Below are positions 7,643 through 15,827 of a DNA stretch of 64,000 nt, one piece after another. Source of the stretch: SXNM01 sp964586155 (GTDB taxonomy: Bacteria; Myxococcota_A; UBA9042); contig CAZPHC010000035.1 of the NCBI GenBank assembly GCA_964586155.1, forward strand, positions 1-64,000, given 5' to 3'. A program made the position numbers and the translations under genes. How positions within the stretch are numbered: the first letter of the stretch is position 1; each line of letters starts with the position of its first letter. Under the pieces are notes generated by a model. It saw nothing but the letters and a program-made list of their open reading frames with translations. It was not told where the DNA came from and did no database searches.

Positions 7643-8281
7643 ATGTACCTACGACACCACTTCCTCGCCAGCGTCTCGCTGATCCTGGGCGCCTGCAGCA
7701 GCGACGGTGGCAGCGCGAGCACCACCAGCAGCGCCGCGAACGACACCAGCACGACCGCCGACACGCTCGCCGACGCCGAAGGCGACCACACGATGGCGGA
7801 CGACGACGCCCAAGCCGCCGACGCCCAAGCCGACGACGCCCAAGCCGACGACGCCCAAGCCGACGACACGGGCGCCGACACAGCCACGGCCGACGACGCC
7901 ACGGCCGACGACGCCACGGCCGACGACGCCACGGCCGACGCCGCGCCGCCGACCCCGACCTACCAGACGATCGCGCTGGCGCAGGCCAAGGCCCTGCTCG
8001 AGGGCGACCCGAAGCCGCTGCTGATCAACGTCCACATCCCCTTCGAGGGCGAGATCGTCGGCACCGACCTGCACATCTCGTACACCAACCTCAAGGGCCT
8101 CGAGGCCGCCTTGGGCGACAAGGGCCGCTGGGCGATCCTGTACTGCAAGACGGGCCCGATGAGCGCGCAGGCGGTCAAGAAGCTCGTCTCGCTCGGCTAC
8201 TGGAACCTGCTCGACATGCCCGAAGGCTTCGCCAAGTGGATGGTCGCGGGCTATCCCTTCAGCCAGACCAAGGCCAAGTAG
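7643..8281 (+). CDS. Rhodanese-domain lipoprotein with Ala/Asp repeat tether
   Basis: A 212-residue protein. LASVSLILGAC is a lipoprotein signal. Residues about 25-105 form a low-complexity tether made of AQADD and TADDA repeats. The C-terminal 105 residues are a rhodanese fold: PLLINVHIPFEGEIVGTDLH resembles the CH2A region, and ILYCKTGPMSAQAVKKLVSLG is the active-site loop with the catalytic Cys. It is expected to act as a lipid-anchored sulfur or phosphate transfer or sensing domain. The usual Arg in the loop is not present (CKTGPMS), so sulfurtransferase activity is not assured. Confidence 0.8.
   Translation: MYLRHHFLASVSLILGACSSDGGSASTTSSAANDTSTTADTLADAEGDHTMADDDAQAADAQADDAQADDAQADDTGADTATADDATADDATADDATADAAPPTPTYQTIALAQAKALLEGDPKPLLINVHIPFEGEIVGTDLHISYTNLKGLEAALGDKGRWAILYCKTGPMSAQAVKKLVSLGYWNLLDMPEGFAKWMVAGYPFSQTKAK
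7802..7942 (+). repeat. 15-bp tandem repeats in lipoprotein tether
   Basis: GACGACGCCCAAGCC units are followed by ACGGCCGACGACGCC units, giving AQADD x3-4 and TADDA x3. The repeats are in frame and only extend or shorten the tether. Confidence 0.85.
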
Positions 8282-8585
8282 CGCGCTGGGGCCGAGATCC
8301 CGCGGCCGACGCCCCCGAGTCGGGTCATCGAACCCTCCTCGACGGCCCTGAAAACTTGACCTCACACAACCCCATTTGATGGCGCGTGACACCCCGGAGC
8401 GGCTGCCGTGCCGACGCGTGGCCGTTCGGACAGCCGAGCCCCGCGTCGTCCGTCTCCGTGAAGGGGAACGCGGCGATGTCGGCGCCGTCGGGCAGCTGCG
8501 TCGCCACCTTTCGCCTGCGCCTGCGATCCGGTCGATCGGCTCCTTTGGCGCTTCATGCACACAGCTCGACCCTGTCCCAAGCGAC

Positions 8586-8614
8586 TTGATCGTGCCGCGC
8601 GACTTCGCTATGTT
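8586..8614 (+). promoter_or_regulatory. Sigma70-like promoter of the toxin-antitoxin operon
   Basis: TTGATC (8586-8591), 17-base spacer, TATGTT (8609-8614). It lies 44 bases before the antitoxin ATG and is one of the best promoter matches in this GC-rich sequence. Confidence 0.65.
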
Positions 8615-8627
8615 CAACATGTTCAAC
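8610..8627 (+). promoter_or_regulatory. Tandem ATGTTCAAC repeat, likely antitoxin operator
   Basis: Two abutting copies of ATGTTCAAC overlap the -10 box; the junction contains the palindrome AACATGTT. Ribbon-helix-helix antitoxins bind short repeated sites over their own promoter, so autoregulation is a reasonable inference. Confidence 0.5.
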
Positions 8628-8657
8628 GCGGCCAGTACGGCTGCAGGAGGGGCGAAG

Positions 8658-8879
8658 ATGCTCGGGATTCGCTTGGACGCCGAGCTCGAACGGCGCCTCG
8701 AGATGCTCGCCCGCGACGCCGGTCGCAGCAAGAGCGACCTCGCCCGCGAGGCCCTGCGTCGCTACGTCGCTGAGCACGATTTGACCGCTGCAGCGCGTGA
8801 GCAATCGCTGCGTGCGGTCGCAGCGGGATCGGCGTCCGCAGACTGCCTCGACGTCGACGAGCGCGGTTGGACCCCATGA
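8658..8879 (+). CDS. Ribbon-helix-helix (CopG-type) antitoxin
   Basis: A 73-residue protein. ATG 8658 follows AGGAGGGG. Residues 1-37 (MLGIRLDAELERRLEMLARD ... SKSDLAREALRRYV) match the beta-alpha-alpha ribbon-helix-helix DNA-binding domain. The C-terminal tail (AAREQSLRAVAAG, DVDERGWTP) should bind and neutralise the toxin. Its stop overlaps the toxin ATG (ATGA), so the two are translationally coupled. An upstream ATG at 8610 would fall inside the -10 region and is unlikely. Confidence 0.8.
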   Translation: MLGIRLDAELERRLEMLARDAGRSKSDLAREALRRYVAEHDLTAAAREQSLRAVAAGSASADCLDVDERGWTP

Positions 8880-9217
8880 GCCGCCCCTGGCGCCGCGGCA
8901 GCCTGGTCTTGGTGGCGAGCCGCGGGGCGTACACCGGCAAGCCTCGGCCGGCGCTCGTCGTGCAGGGTGGGCTCTGGAACGAGACGCACGACAGCGTCAC
9001 GGTTTGCCTCGTCACCTCGACGCTGGTCGACGCGCCGCTGTTTCGCTTGCCGCTGCTACCGTGCGCCGGCAACGGACTGCGGGTCGCCTCACAGGTCATG
9101 GTGGACAAGGTCGCTAGCGTTCCAGTCGACGCTGTCGGTGAGGTGGTCGGCGAGGTCGACGCGACGACGATGACGGCGGTCGATGCGGCGCTGCGGCGGT
9201 GGCTGGGGCTGTCGTGA
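8876..9217 (+). CDS. MazF/PemK-type endoribonuclease toxin
   Basis: A 113-residue protein of normal MazF length. RRGSLVLVASRGAYTGKPRPA is the family's N-terminal beta strand plus the GKPRP loop. Then come ALVVQ, VTVCLVTSTLV (the conserved T/S segment) and GLRVASQVMVDKVASVPVD, the region with the conserved Q-x-D used in RNA cleavage. The product is expected to cut mRNA when free of antitoxin. ATG 8876 overlaps the antitoxin stop. Confidence 0.85.
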   Translation: MSRPWRRGSLVLVASRGAYTGKPRPALVVQGGLWNETHDSVTVCLVTSTLVDAPLFRLPLLPCAGNGLRVASQVMVDKVASVPVDAVGEVVGEVDATTMTAVDAALRRWLGLS

Positions 9218-9631
9218 CGGGAGGCTCGAGCGAGAACGCGCTCAGCACAGTGACGATTGGCCGCAAGATTCAGATGTTCGCGGGCAGCGACAGGGCGACG
9301 CATCGCTCCACCGCCCTGCCGTCGTTGCCCACGACGGTGATCACCGTGACGATGACGGCAGAGCGATTCGCTCGGAGCGCGGCGAACCCTGACGCAGCGC
9401 CAGCGGCTGAAGCCCCTGGCGCGCTGCCAGAGCGCTCCACGTCGGGCAGCAGTCGCCAGGTCTCGTTGCCGCGAGCTGCACGCCCAACGTCACCATGCGG
9501 CGACCCACATGGTTCAGGCAGACCTTGGCCCTCCGGAGACCCGACCAAATTGGACGATTTGGTCGCGTCTCTAAGGCCAGTCGCGTCGCGCCCCTGGCGA
9601 TTTCGCGCCCCCGGCCCTACCCTCCGCCGCC
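9218..9631 (+). other. Intergenic stretch between toxin and SDR gene
   Basis: A 414-base gap. The minus strand is open over 9270-9548 but has no family signature or clear ribosome site, so I do not call a gene. The last 90 bases contain a strong inverted repeat (9542-9565) and probably the promoter of the next gene. Confidence 0.55.
9542..9565 (+). promoter_or_regulatory. Perfect inverted repeat upstream of SDR gene, possible operator
   Basis: CGACCAAAT (9542-9550) and ATTTGGTCG (9557-9565) are exact reverse complements around TGGACG. The AT-containing arms stand out in this GC-rich DNA. It lies 66 bases before the ATG and fits a dimeric repressor site, or less likely a terminator of the toxin transcript. 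Confidence 0.5.
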
Positions 9632-10705
9632 ATGCCAGCCGAAGCCCTCACCCACACCCCGCCGTCCACGCCCCCCCGCAGCGCGCTGATCACCGGCGCG
9701 GCCGGCTACCTCGGCGCCACGCTCGCCCACGCGCTGCTGGCCGAGGGCTGCGCCGTCGTCGGCCTCGACGACCTGAGCCGCGGCGCCGCCGAGGCCCTGC
9801 CGCTCGGTGTGCCGCTCGTCCGCGGCGACGTGCGCGATCCCGAGGCGTTGGCCGACGCGCTGCGGCGCCTCGGCCCGGCGCCCGAGGTGATCTTCCACCT
9901 CGCCGGCCTCTCGGGGGCGTCGGCTGGTGCGCCGGGCACGGCCGTCGCCGAGGCGCGCCGGCTGCTCAGCGTCCACGCGGGCGGCACCGCCGCAGTGGTC
10001 GCCGCGGCGCTCGAATCGGGCGTCGAGGCCATCGTGCTGGCGTCGAGCGCGGCGGTGCTGGCGCCGATCGCCAGCGCCGACGAGCGCCTCGACGAGACGA
10101 GCCCGACCGCGGCGCGCACGGCGTTGGCGCAGAGCTGGCTGGCGGCCGAGGCCACGCTCGACGCCGCGGTCGACACCGGGCGCCTGTGTGGCGTGACGCT
10201 GCGCCTGTTCTGCGTCGCCAGCGCTGCCCATGGCTGCGGTCCGGGCCGCGACGACGATCCGGCGAGCCTCGGCGCGCGCGTCCGCCACGCCCGATCGCGG
10301 CAGACGGCACGGCCCGGCGCCGGCATGGACGCCGTGGCCACGGCGCCCGCCGATCCCGCGGCCCTGCGCGACGTGATCCACGTCGAAGACGCCGTCGCTG
10401 CGCTGATCGCCGCGGCCCGGCGTGCGATCGAGCGGCAGCGCGCGGGCCAGCCCAGCCACGACCTCTACCACCTCGGCAGCGGTCTCGGCCGCAGCGACGC
10501 CTCGATCGAGGCCGAGATCGCGGCGCAGATCGGCGTCGGCACGGCAGAGGCCGTGGCGCATACGGCCGACCCGCTGCGGGGCCGCGTGGCCGAGACGACG
10601 CTGCTGCGCCGCCAGCTCGGCGTGGTGCCGTCGACGGACCTCGGCCGGATCGTGGCCGACATCGCCGCGGCGCAGCGGCAACGCGAGCGGAACCCGCCGA
10701 GCTGA
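9632..10705 (+). CDS. NAD-dependent epimerase/dehydratase-like SDR, catalytic dyad missing
   Basis: A 357-residue extended SDR. The Rossmann motif SALITGAAGYLGATLAHALL (about residues 17-36) and VVGLDDLSRG, then RGDVRD and VIFHLAGLSG, match GalE-type epimerases. The strand ending in the active-site Ser is IVLASSAAVL. The YxxxK helix is replaced by ARTALAQSWLAAEATLDAAV: counting back from the conserved Glu, Lys is Trp and Tyr is Leu. RDVIHVEDAVAALIAA is the conserved substrate-side motif. The fold is sure; epimerase activity is doubtful, so a binding or regulatory role is possible. Confidence 0.8.
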   Translation: MPAEALTHTPPSTPPRSALITGAAGYLGATLAHALLAEGCAVVGLDDLSRGAAEALPLGVPLVRGDVRDPEALADALRRLGPAPEVIFHLAGLSGASAGAPGTAVAEARRLLSVHAGGTAAVVAAALESGVEAIVLASSAAVLAPIASADERLDETSPTAARTALAQSWLAAEATLDAAVDTGRLCGVTLRLFCVASAAHGCGPGRDDDPASLGARVRHARSRQTARPGAGMDAVATAPADPAALRDVIHVEDAVAALIAAARRAIERQRAGQPSHDLYHLGSGLGRSDASIEAEIAAQIGVGTAEAVAHTADPLRGRVAETTLLRRQLGVVPSTDLGRIVADIAAAQRQRERNPPS

Positions 10706-10762
10706 GCCGCCGCGCCGCGCTGTGGCGTTCTGTCGCCGACGACGGCCAGGGTCGTCGATTTT

Positions 10763-10791
10763 TTGGGCGATCCGGCGCGTTCCGTTAGACT
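10763..10791 (+). promoter_or_regulatory. Promoter of SGNH-SGNH-M48 operon
   Basis: TTGGGC (10763-10768), 17-base spacer, TAGACT (10786-10791), about 44 bases before ATG 10835, which has AAGGAG. Confidence 0.5.
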
Positions 10792-10834
10792 GCGGGGGCT
10801 GGCGGGGCAATGCCTGTCCTTCCAAGGAGTTGTC

Positions 10835-11788
10835 ATGTCCCGTCCTGCTCCCCTTCGCCCGACCTCGCGTGCGGGCCTGTGCGCCGCGCTGGTGGTGCTC
10901 GCGACGACGCTGCTCGTGGGCCTCGTGGCCGGCGACGCCCTGGCTGGTGAGTTCAAGCAGTCGACCAAGGTGCGCGCGGTGGTGCTCGGCGGCTCGATCT
11001 CCATGTACTACAAGGGCAACTACGGTCAGTTCCTCGAGTACGGCTGCAAGAACCTCGAGGTCGTCAACCGCGCCAAGGTCGGCGCCGGCGGACCGGCGCT
11101 GCTCAAGCGCCTCGACGCCGAGATCCTGAACGACGCCGGGCTGATGAAGGAGCTCAAGGGCGCGGGCGAGGCCTGGCTGATCTTCCAGGGCGGCCTCAAC
11201 TCGGTCTGGTCGCCGTGGATGACCAACGACAACCTGGCGCGCCTGTTCGCCAAGGCCAGCGGCGCCGGGCTGCGCACGTTCGCGCTGACGCTGACGCCCT
11301 GGGGCGAGGACGGCGACCGCCGCTTCGACGGCTGGGAAGGCGTCTGGACCCACCGCGCGACGCGCAAGATCAACAACTTCCTGCTCGGCCGCATCACGCC
11401 GGACGTCGCGCTCGGCAGCCACGGCAAGGACCACCCGCACGAGTGGATGAAGGGCGAGCTGCCGAACGTGGCCGTGGACCTCTGGGACGCCGGCCTGCAG
11501 GACGGCAACGCCGAGCTGCGCCCGGCCGCGCCGCTGGCCCTGAGCTTCGGCACCTCGCGCTACCGCAAGGAGACCGCCCAGCGCGCCACGCTGCTGGCCG
11601 AGGCCCGCGCCGTGCCGCGCCACTACCTGCGGCCGGAGCTCAAGGACTTCGACCACATCCATCCCAACACCGACGGCCACCGCCTGATCGCGCTGGCCGC
11701 CTGCCGCAAGGCGCCGGCGAGCTGGGGCTGCGATTGCGCCAAGATCGCCAGGGCCCAATGGAAGGGCAAGGTGGTCGACGGCAAATGA
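10835..11788 (+). CDS. Secreted SGNH/GDSL-family hydrolase
   Basis: A 317-residue protein with a signal peptide (LCAALVVLATTLLVGLVAGD ... ALAG). ATG 10835 follows AAGGAG; upstream in-frame codons lack a ribosome site. RAVVLGGSISMYYKGNYG is SGNH block I with Ser54 as nucleophile (GGS in place of GDS). IFQGGLNSVWSP would supply the block III Asn, and DFDHIHPNTDGHRLIALAAC block V with the catalytic Asp-x-x-His. The likely reaction is deacylation or acyl transfer on an extracytoplasmic glycan or lipid. It overlaps the next gene by ATGA. Confidence 0.75.
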   Translation: MSRPAPLRPTSRAGLCAALVVLATTLLVGLVAGDALAGEFKQSTKVRAVVLGGSISMYYKGNYGQFLEYGCKNLEVVNRAKVGAGGPALLKRLDAEILNDAGLMKELKGAGEAWLIFQGGLNSVWSPWMTNDNLARLFAKASGAGLRTFALTLTPWGEDGDRRFDGWEGVWTHRATRKINNFLLGRITPDVALGSHGKDHPHEWMKGELPNVAVDLWDAGLQDGNAELRPAAPLALSFGTSRYRKETAQRATLLAEARAVPRHYLRPELKDFDHIHPNTDGHRLIALAACRKAPASWGCDCAKIARAQWKGKVVDGK

Positions 11789-13122
11789 GGGCTCGCCTGC
11801 GCGCTGTCGTGCTCTGTGCTGCCGCGTGGGTCGCCGCCGCGTCGTGGCTGCCTGGCGTGGCGCTGGCCGCGGCGCCGCCCTCGCCCGGGGCCACGACGCC
11901 GACCGCACAACCGACGGCGCCCGCGACGACGACGGCCGCCGACGTCGTCCCCGGCGCCGGCGATCCGCGCGCCGACGACCTGCACGAGCCGATCCGCGAC
12001 CGCAACGGCAAGTCGATGCGGGCGCTGCACCAGGCGCTGGCCGCGGCCGCCGCCGGCAAGGGTCAGGCGCGCATCGCGTTCTGGGGCGCCTCGCACACCG
12101 CCGCCGACTTCTGGACCGGCCAGGTGCGGCGTCGCCTGCAAGAGCGCTACGGCGACGCCGGCCACGGCTACGTCATGCCGGTGCGCTGGCACCTCGGGCT
12201 GCGCCACCAGGACGTCAACGTCAGCGCGAGCAAGGGCTGGCAGGTCCATCGCTACCGCCAGCTCGATCCGCTGCCGGTCGGCGACTTCGGCTTCGGCGGG
12301 GTCGCCGTCAGCAGCAAGGACGAGGCCGAGTGGTTCCGCGTCTCGACCTGCACCGACAACGTCTGCGGCCGCAACGCCGACCGGCTCGAGCTCTGGCTGC
12401 GCAGCGGCCCCGCAGCCGGCGGGGTGCGCGTGCGCATCGACGGCGAGGAGCGCAAGGTCGTCGCCCGCTCGCATCGCACCGACGTGATGCTGCACGCGAT
12501 CGCCCTGCCCGACGGCGCCCACGAGGTCGAGGTGCGGCCGCTCGGCGACGGCGAGACCTACCTCTACGGCGTGATCTTCGACCGCAAGGGCCCCGGCGTC
12601 ATCGTCGACCAGGCGGGCATCCCGGGCATGCGCGGCGAGATCTGGCTGCATTGGCGGCCCGATCGCTTCGTCAAGATGGTCCGCCACCGCGCGCCGCACC
12701 TGATCGTGCTGGCCTACGGCACCAACGCGGTCGGCGACGACGCGCCGCCGGTCGACGAGCAGGCGCGGCAATGGCGCCAGGTGCTGCTGCGCGCGCGTTC
12801 GGCGGCGCCGAAGGCTGCGTGCCTGATCATCGGCACGACCGATCGCCCGCTGGCGGCCGACGGCCAGGGCGTGCGCGCGCACCGGCCCAAGATCGACGCC
12901 GTCACGGCGATGCAGCGCCGCGTCGCCGCCGAGTACGGCTGCGGCCATTGGGACGCCTTCGCCGCGATGGGCGGCCGCGGCTCGATGGCGCGCTGGGTCG
13001 CCGCGGGCCTCGCGCGCAGCGATTGGGTCCACCTCACGCCCGAGGGCTACGAGCTGCTCGGCGATCGCCTGGTCGAGGCCCTGCTGCAGGGCGCGCCGGC
13101 GCCGCGGACGACGCCTCCATGA
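11785..13122 (+). CDS. Secreted SGNH-family hydrolase, O-acetylesterase-like
   Basis: A 445-residue protein with a signal peptide (LRAVVLCAAAWVAAASWLPG). ATG 11785 overlaps the previous stop. A Thr/Pro/Ala linker is followed by RIAFWGASHTAADFWTGQV (block I, Ser103; GASH for GDSH), RYGDAGHGYVMP, an inserted beta domain (DRLELWLRSGPAAGG), IVLAYGTNAVGDD (block III) and DWVHLTPEGYELLGDRLVEA (block V, Asp-x-x-His). The same order, including the GDxGHG and ELW segments, occurs in the minus-strand protein at 16569-18314, so the two are paralogues. It probably trims or transfers acetyl groups on cell-wall or surface glycans. Confidence 0.78.
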   Translation: MRARLRAVVLCAAAWVAAASWLPGVALAAAPPSPGATTPTAQPTAPATTTAADVVPGAGDPRADDLHEPIRDRNGKSMRALHQALAAAAAGKGQARIAFWGASHTAADFWTGQVRRRLQERYGDAGHGYVMPVRWHLGLRHQDVNVSASKGWQVHRYRQLDPLPVGDFGFGGVAVSSKDEAEWFRVSTCTDNVCGRNADRLELWLRSGPAAGGVRVRIDGEERKVVARSHRTDVMLHAIALPDGAHEVEVRPLGDGETYLYGVIFDRKGPGVIVDQAGIPGMRGEIWLHWRPDRFVKMVRHRAPHLIVLAYGTNAVGDDAPPVDEQARQWRQVLLRARSAAPKAACLIIGTTDRPLAADGQGVRAHRPKIDAVTAMQRRVAAEYGCGHWDAFAAMGGRGSMARWVAAGLARSDWVHLTPEGYELLGDRLVEALLQGAPAPRTTPP

Positions 13123-14273
13123 ACGACCAGCGCGAGTTCCTCACCCCTGTGGCCGCGGCAGAACGGGTGCGCGGCGGCGTCTTCGATCCTGCGCTGCCGG
13201 ACGGCCGCGGCGTCGCGACGCTGCGGGTCGAGGGCGGCGCGCTCGTCGCTGTGGTCGACGGCCGGGACGAACCGTTGGCGTTGCCGCTGTCGGGGGCAGC
13301 GCTAGAAGTTGGCGGCGCCGACGGCGACGTCATCTTCTGCCGCCACGAGGCCGCGCCCGGGCGCTGCATCCACGGCCGCGGCGCGGCGATGCGCGACCTG
13401 TTGACGCCGCATCTGGGCGCAGAGCAGCTCGCCGCCATCACCAAGGTCCGCACCCGGCCACGTTCGCTCTGGCCCGGGCTCGCCGGGCTGGCCGCGGCCC
13501 TGGTGCTCGGCCTGTTCCTGCTGACGCAGATGATGGCGACGGTCGCCGGCTGGGTGCCCTACGCGGTGGACGGCCAGATCGGCCGTGCGGCCAAGCCGCT
13601 GGTGCTGTCCGACGCCACGGGCAAGGTCGTCACCGAGGCCGCGATCACGGGCCCGGTGCGGGCCGTCATGGAGCGGGTCGTCGCCAGCAGCGAGCGGCCG
13701 GAGCTGCGCTGGGACCTGACGATCGTCCGCGACGACACGGTCAACGCCTTCGCCCTGCCCGGCGGCTACATCGTCGTCTACACGGGGCTTTTGGCCAAGG
13801 TCGAGCGACCGGACGAGCTGGCCGCGGTGCTCGCGCACGAGTGGACCCACGTCACGCAGCGCCACGGCATGCGCAAGCTCGGGCAGAGCCTCGGCGTCGT
13901 GCTGCTGGTCGACGTGCTGATCGGCGACATCGCCGGTATCGCCCAGAGCGCCGCGGAGCTCTACAGCATGAGCCAGGTGCAGTCGTACGGCCGCGAGCTC
14001 GAGGAGGCCTCCGACGCCGAGGCGGTGCAGATCCTCGCCCGCGGCGGCCTGGATCCGGGCGCCGTGGCCGCGTTCTTCGAGGCGCTGGCGGCGTCGAGCC
14101 CGCAGACCGACGGCGGCGTGCTCGATTGGCTCTCGACCCACCCGTCGCATACGGCCCGGGTCGAGGCGGCGCGCGCCCTGGCCGGCAGCGCCGAGGTGCA
14201 GGCGCTGCGGCCGGCGCAGCCGGCGGCCCTCGACGTCGACTGGCCCGCGTTGCGCGCTGCGCTGGGCCGCTAG
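13119..14273 (+). CDS. M48-family membrane metalloprotease
   Basis: A 384-residue protein. ATG 13119 overlaps the preceding stop (ATGA). The N-terminal 110 residues are a cytoplasmic-looking beta domain, followed by a membrane segment (LAGLAAALVLGLFLLTQMMA). The peptidase core has NAFALPGGYIVVYTGLL, HEWTH at 240-244 (zinc ligands and catalytic Glu), and EEASDAEAVQILARGG with the third ligand Glu near 296. WLSTHPSHTARVEAAR is the conserved M48 tail. Expected to be an outward-facing quality-control or maturation protease, co-expressed with the two SGNH proteins. Confidence 0.88.
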   Translation: MNDQREFLTPVAAAERVRGGVFDPALPDGRGVATLRVEGGALVAVVDGRDEPLALPLSGAALEVGGADGDVIFCRHEAAPGRCIHGRGAAMRDLLTPHLGAEQLAAITKVRTRPRSLWPGLAGLAAALVLGLFLLTQMMATVAGWVPYAVDGQIGRAAKPLVLSDATGKVVTEAAITGPVRAVMERVVASSERPELRWDLTIVRDDTVNAFALPGGYIVVYTGLLAKVERPDELAAVLAHEWTHVTQRHGMRKLGQSLGVVLLVDVLIGDIAGIAQSAAELYSMSQVQSYGRELEEASDAEAVQILARGGLDPGAVAAFFEALAASSPQTDGGVLDWLSTHPSHTARVEAARALAGSAEVQALRPAQPAALDVDWPALRAALGR

Positions 14274-14286
14274 CGTCGCTGCCCGG

Positions 14287-14346
14287 CTGACGTCGACGCG
14301 TCTGACGTCGATCACGCTTGGCATCGCCCGAACCCTGCCGCATCCT
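14287..14346 (+). promoter_or_regulatory. Direct repeats and weak promoter before AIM24 genes
   Basis: CTGACGTCGA occurs at 14287 and again at 14302 (15-base period). It is followed by TTGGCA (14318-14323), 17 bases and CATCCT (14341-14346). The -35 is good and the -10 poor, which suits an activated promoter; the repeats could be the activator site. Confidence 0.35.
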
Positions 14347-14388
14347 GCGGCCCATGCTGCGGCCCCCGGGCGCGGCGAAGGAGCCTCC

Positions 14389-15048
14389 ATGCAGAGCGCG
14401 ATCGCGGGCAAGCCGAGCTTCTCGCATATCCGCCTGGGCCTGCTGCCCGGCGAGACCGTCCGGGCCGAGGCCGGCGCGATGGTCAGCCGCTCGCCGGCGA
14501 TCAAGCCGCGCGCGGCCTGGAACGGCGGCTTCTTCACCGCGCTGCTGCTGCGCTTCTTCGGCGGCGAGACCCTCTTCGTCAACTGGTTCACCGCCGAGGC
14601 CCCCGGCGAGCTGGTGCTGACCCAGCCGACCCCGGGCGACGTGATCGAGCTCGACCTCGACGGCAACGAGCTCTGCTTGACCCAGGGCTCGCTGATCGCC
14701 GCCACCGCCGGCATCGACGTCGGCGTCTCGTGGGCCGGCTTCGCCAGCTGGATCGGCGGCGAGGGCTTGGTGCGGCTGACGGTCTCGGGCCGTGGCAAGG
14801 TCTGGATGGGCGGCTTTGGCGCCCTGGTGCCGGTCGACGTGCACAGCCCGCTGACCATCGACACCGGCCACCTCGTCGCCTACGAGCCGACGATCTCGCT
14901 GCGGACGCGGCTGTCCGGCAGCATCTTCACGTCGCTGGCGGGCGGCGAGGGCCTGGTCATGGAGGCGACGGGCCCCGGCCGCGTCTGGCTGCAGACGCGC
15001 AACCTCGAGGCCTTCGCCGGCTGGATCACGCCCTACCTGCCGGGCTGA
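14389..15048 (+). CDS. AIM24 family protein, copy 1
   Basis: A 219-residue protein, usual length for the TIGR00266/AIM24 family. ATG 14389 has AAGGAG upstream. Typical features: LLPGETVRAEAGAMVSRSP near the N-terminus, FFGGETLFVNWFTAE, GELVLTQPTPGDVIELDL, GGEGLVRLTVSGRGKVWMG and VDVHSPLTIDTGHLVAYEP. This is the beta-barrel family related to TRAP-like proteins. No catalytic residues are known; bacterial members are linked to envelope or stress functions only by context. First of three tandem paralogues. Confidence 0.88.
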   Translation: MQSAIAGKPSFSHIRLGLLPGETVRAEAGAMVSRSPAIKPRAAWNGGFFTALLLRFFGGETLFVNWFTAEAPGELVLTQPTPGDVIELDLDGNELCLTQGSLIAATAGIDVGVSWAGFASWIGGEGLVRLTVSGRGKVWMGGFGALVPVDVHSPLTIDTGHLVAYEPTISLRTRLSGSIFTSLAGGEGLVMEATGPGRVWLQTRNLEAFAGWITPYLPG

Positions 15049-15072
15049 GCCCGCCCCCGCAGCACGCGCGAC

Positions 15073-15088
15073 GGGCCCCACGGGGCCC
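15073..15088 (+). other. Short palindromic hairpin between AIM24 copies 1 and 2
   Basis: GGGCCCC and GGGGCCC around AC form a near-perfect palindrome 16 bases before the ATG of copy 2. It may tune translation or mRNA decay within the operon. Confidence 0.4.
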
Positions 15089-15103
15089 ACCGAGGAACCG
15101 CCC

Positions 15104-15781
15104 ATGCAGATCGAATTGGTCAACCGCCCATCGGCCACCGCGGCGCTGATCCACATGACGCGCGGCGAGCGTTTTGTCGCCGAGCCCGGCGCGATGATCG
15201 CGATGTCGACGCGTTTTGCGCTGCACACCGACACCCGCGGCGGCGGCCTGCTCGGCGGCATCAAGCGCATGTTCTCGGGCGAGAGCTTCTTCTTGAACAC
15301 CTACGAGGCCCAGGACGACGGCCAGGAGCTGGTGTTGGCGCCGACCCTGCCCGGCGACATCGCCGTGTTGCCACTGCGCGACGAGCGGATGTTGGTGCAG
15401 CGCGGTGCCTGGCTCGGCTCGACCGACGGCGTCAGCTGCACCACGACCAACCAGGGCCTCACCGTCGGCCTCTTCGGCGGCCAGGGCCTGTTCTGGGTCG
15501 CCTGCCAGGGCACCGGCGAGGTGCTGGTCTCGACCTTCGGCGCGCTCTACACCCTCGACGTCGACGGCGAGAGCATCGTGGACACCAGCCACGTCGTCGC
15601 GCACCAGGACACGCTCAAGCTCAGCATCGGCAAGGCCAACGAGAGCCTGCTCGGCTCGTTCGTCGGCGGCGAGGGCCTGATCTGCCGCTTCCAGGGCCGC
15701 GGCCGGGTCTGGGTGCAGTCGCACAACCCCTCGGACTTCGGCAAGGCCATCGGCCCGCTGCTGCCCAGCCGCCAGGGCTGA
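15104..15781 (+). CDS. AIM24 family protein, copy 2
   Basis: A 225-residue protein. GERFVAEPGAMIAMSTRFAL, GGLLGGIKRMFSGESFFLNT, GQELVLAPTLPGDIAVLPL, GLFGGQGLFWVACQGTGEVL and DGESIVDTSHVVAHQDTLKL follow the family plan closely, including the basic GGIKRMFSGES loop that copy 1 lacks. ATG 15104 follows GAGG at 8 bases. The 55-base spacing to copy 1 indicates one transcript. Confidence 0.9.
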   Translation: MQIELVNRPSATAALIHMTRGERFVAEPGAMIAMSTRFALHTDTRGGGLLGGIKRMFSGESFFLNTYEAQDDGQELVLAPTLPGDIAVLPLRDERMLVQRGAWLGSTDGVSCTTTNQGLTVGLFGGQGLFWVACQGTGEVLVSTFGALYTLDVDGESIVDTSHVVAHQDTLKLSIGKANESLLGSFVGGEGLICRFQGRGRVWVQSHNPSDFGKAIGPLLPSRQG

Positions 15782-15827
15782 GCCGGCGCCACGCCGCACG
15801 CCCGCACGTCCCGCCCCGGAGGCAAAG

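Larger units (their letters stand above)
8282..8657 (+). other. Intergenic stretch before toxin-antitoxin pair
   Basis: There is no convincing gene between 8282 and 8585; open frames in it are on both strands and lack coding character. The last 75 bases hold the promoter and repeat described separately. Confidence 0.6.

Noticed and set aside
7802..7942. CRISPR-like array
   Set aside because: The repeats are 15-bp in-frame coding repeats without spacers.
9270..9548. Minus-strand ORF in the gap before the SDR gene
   Set aside because: Some protein-like composition, but no ribosome site, signal or recognisable domain.
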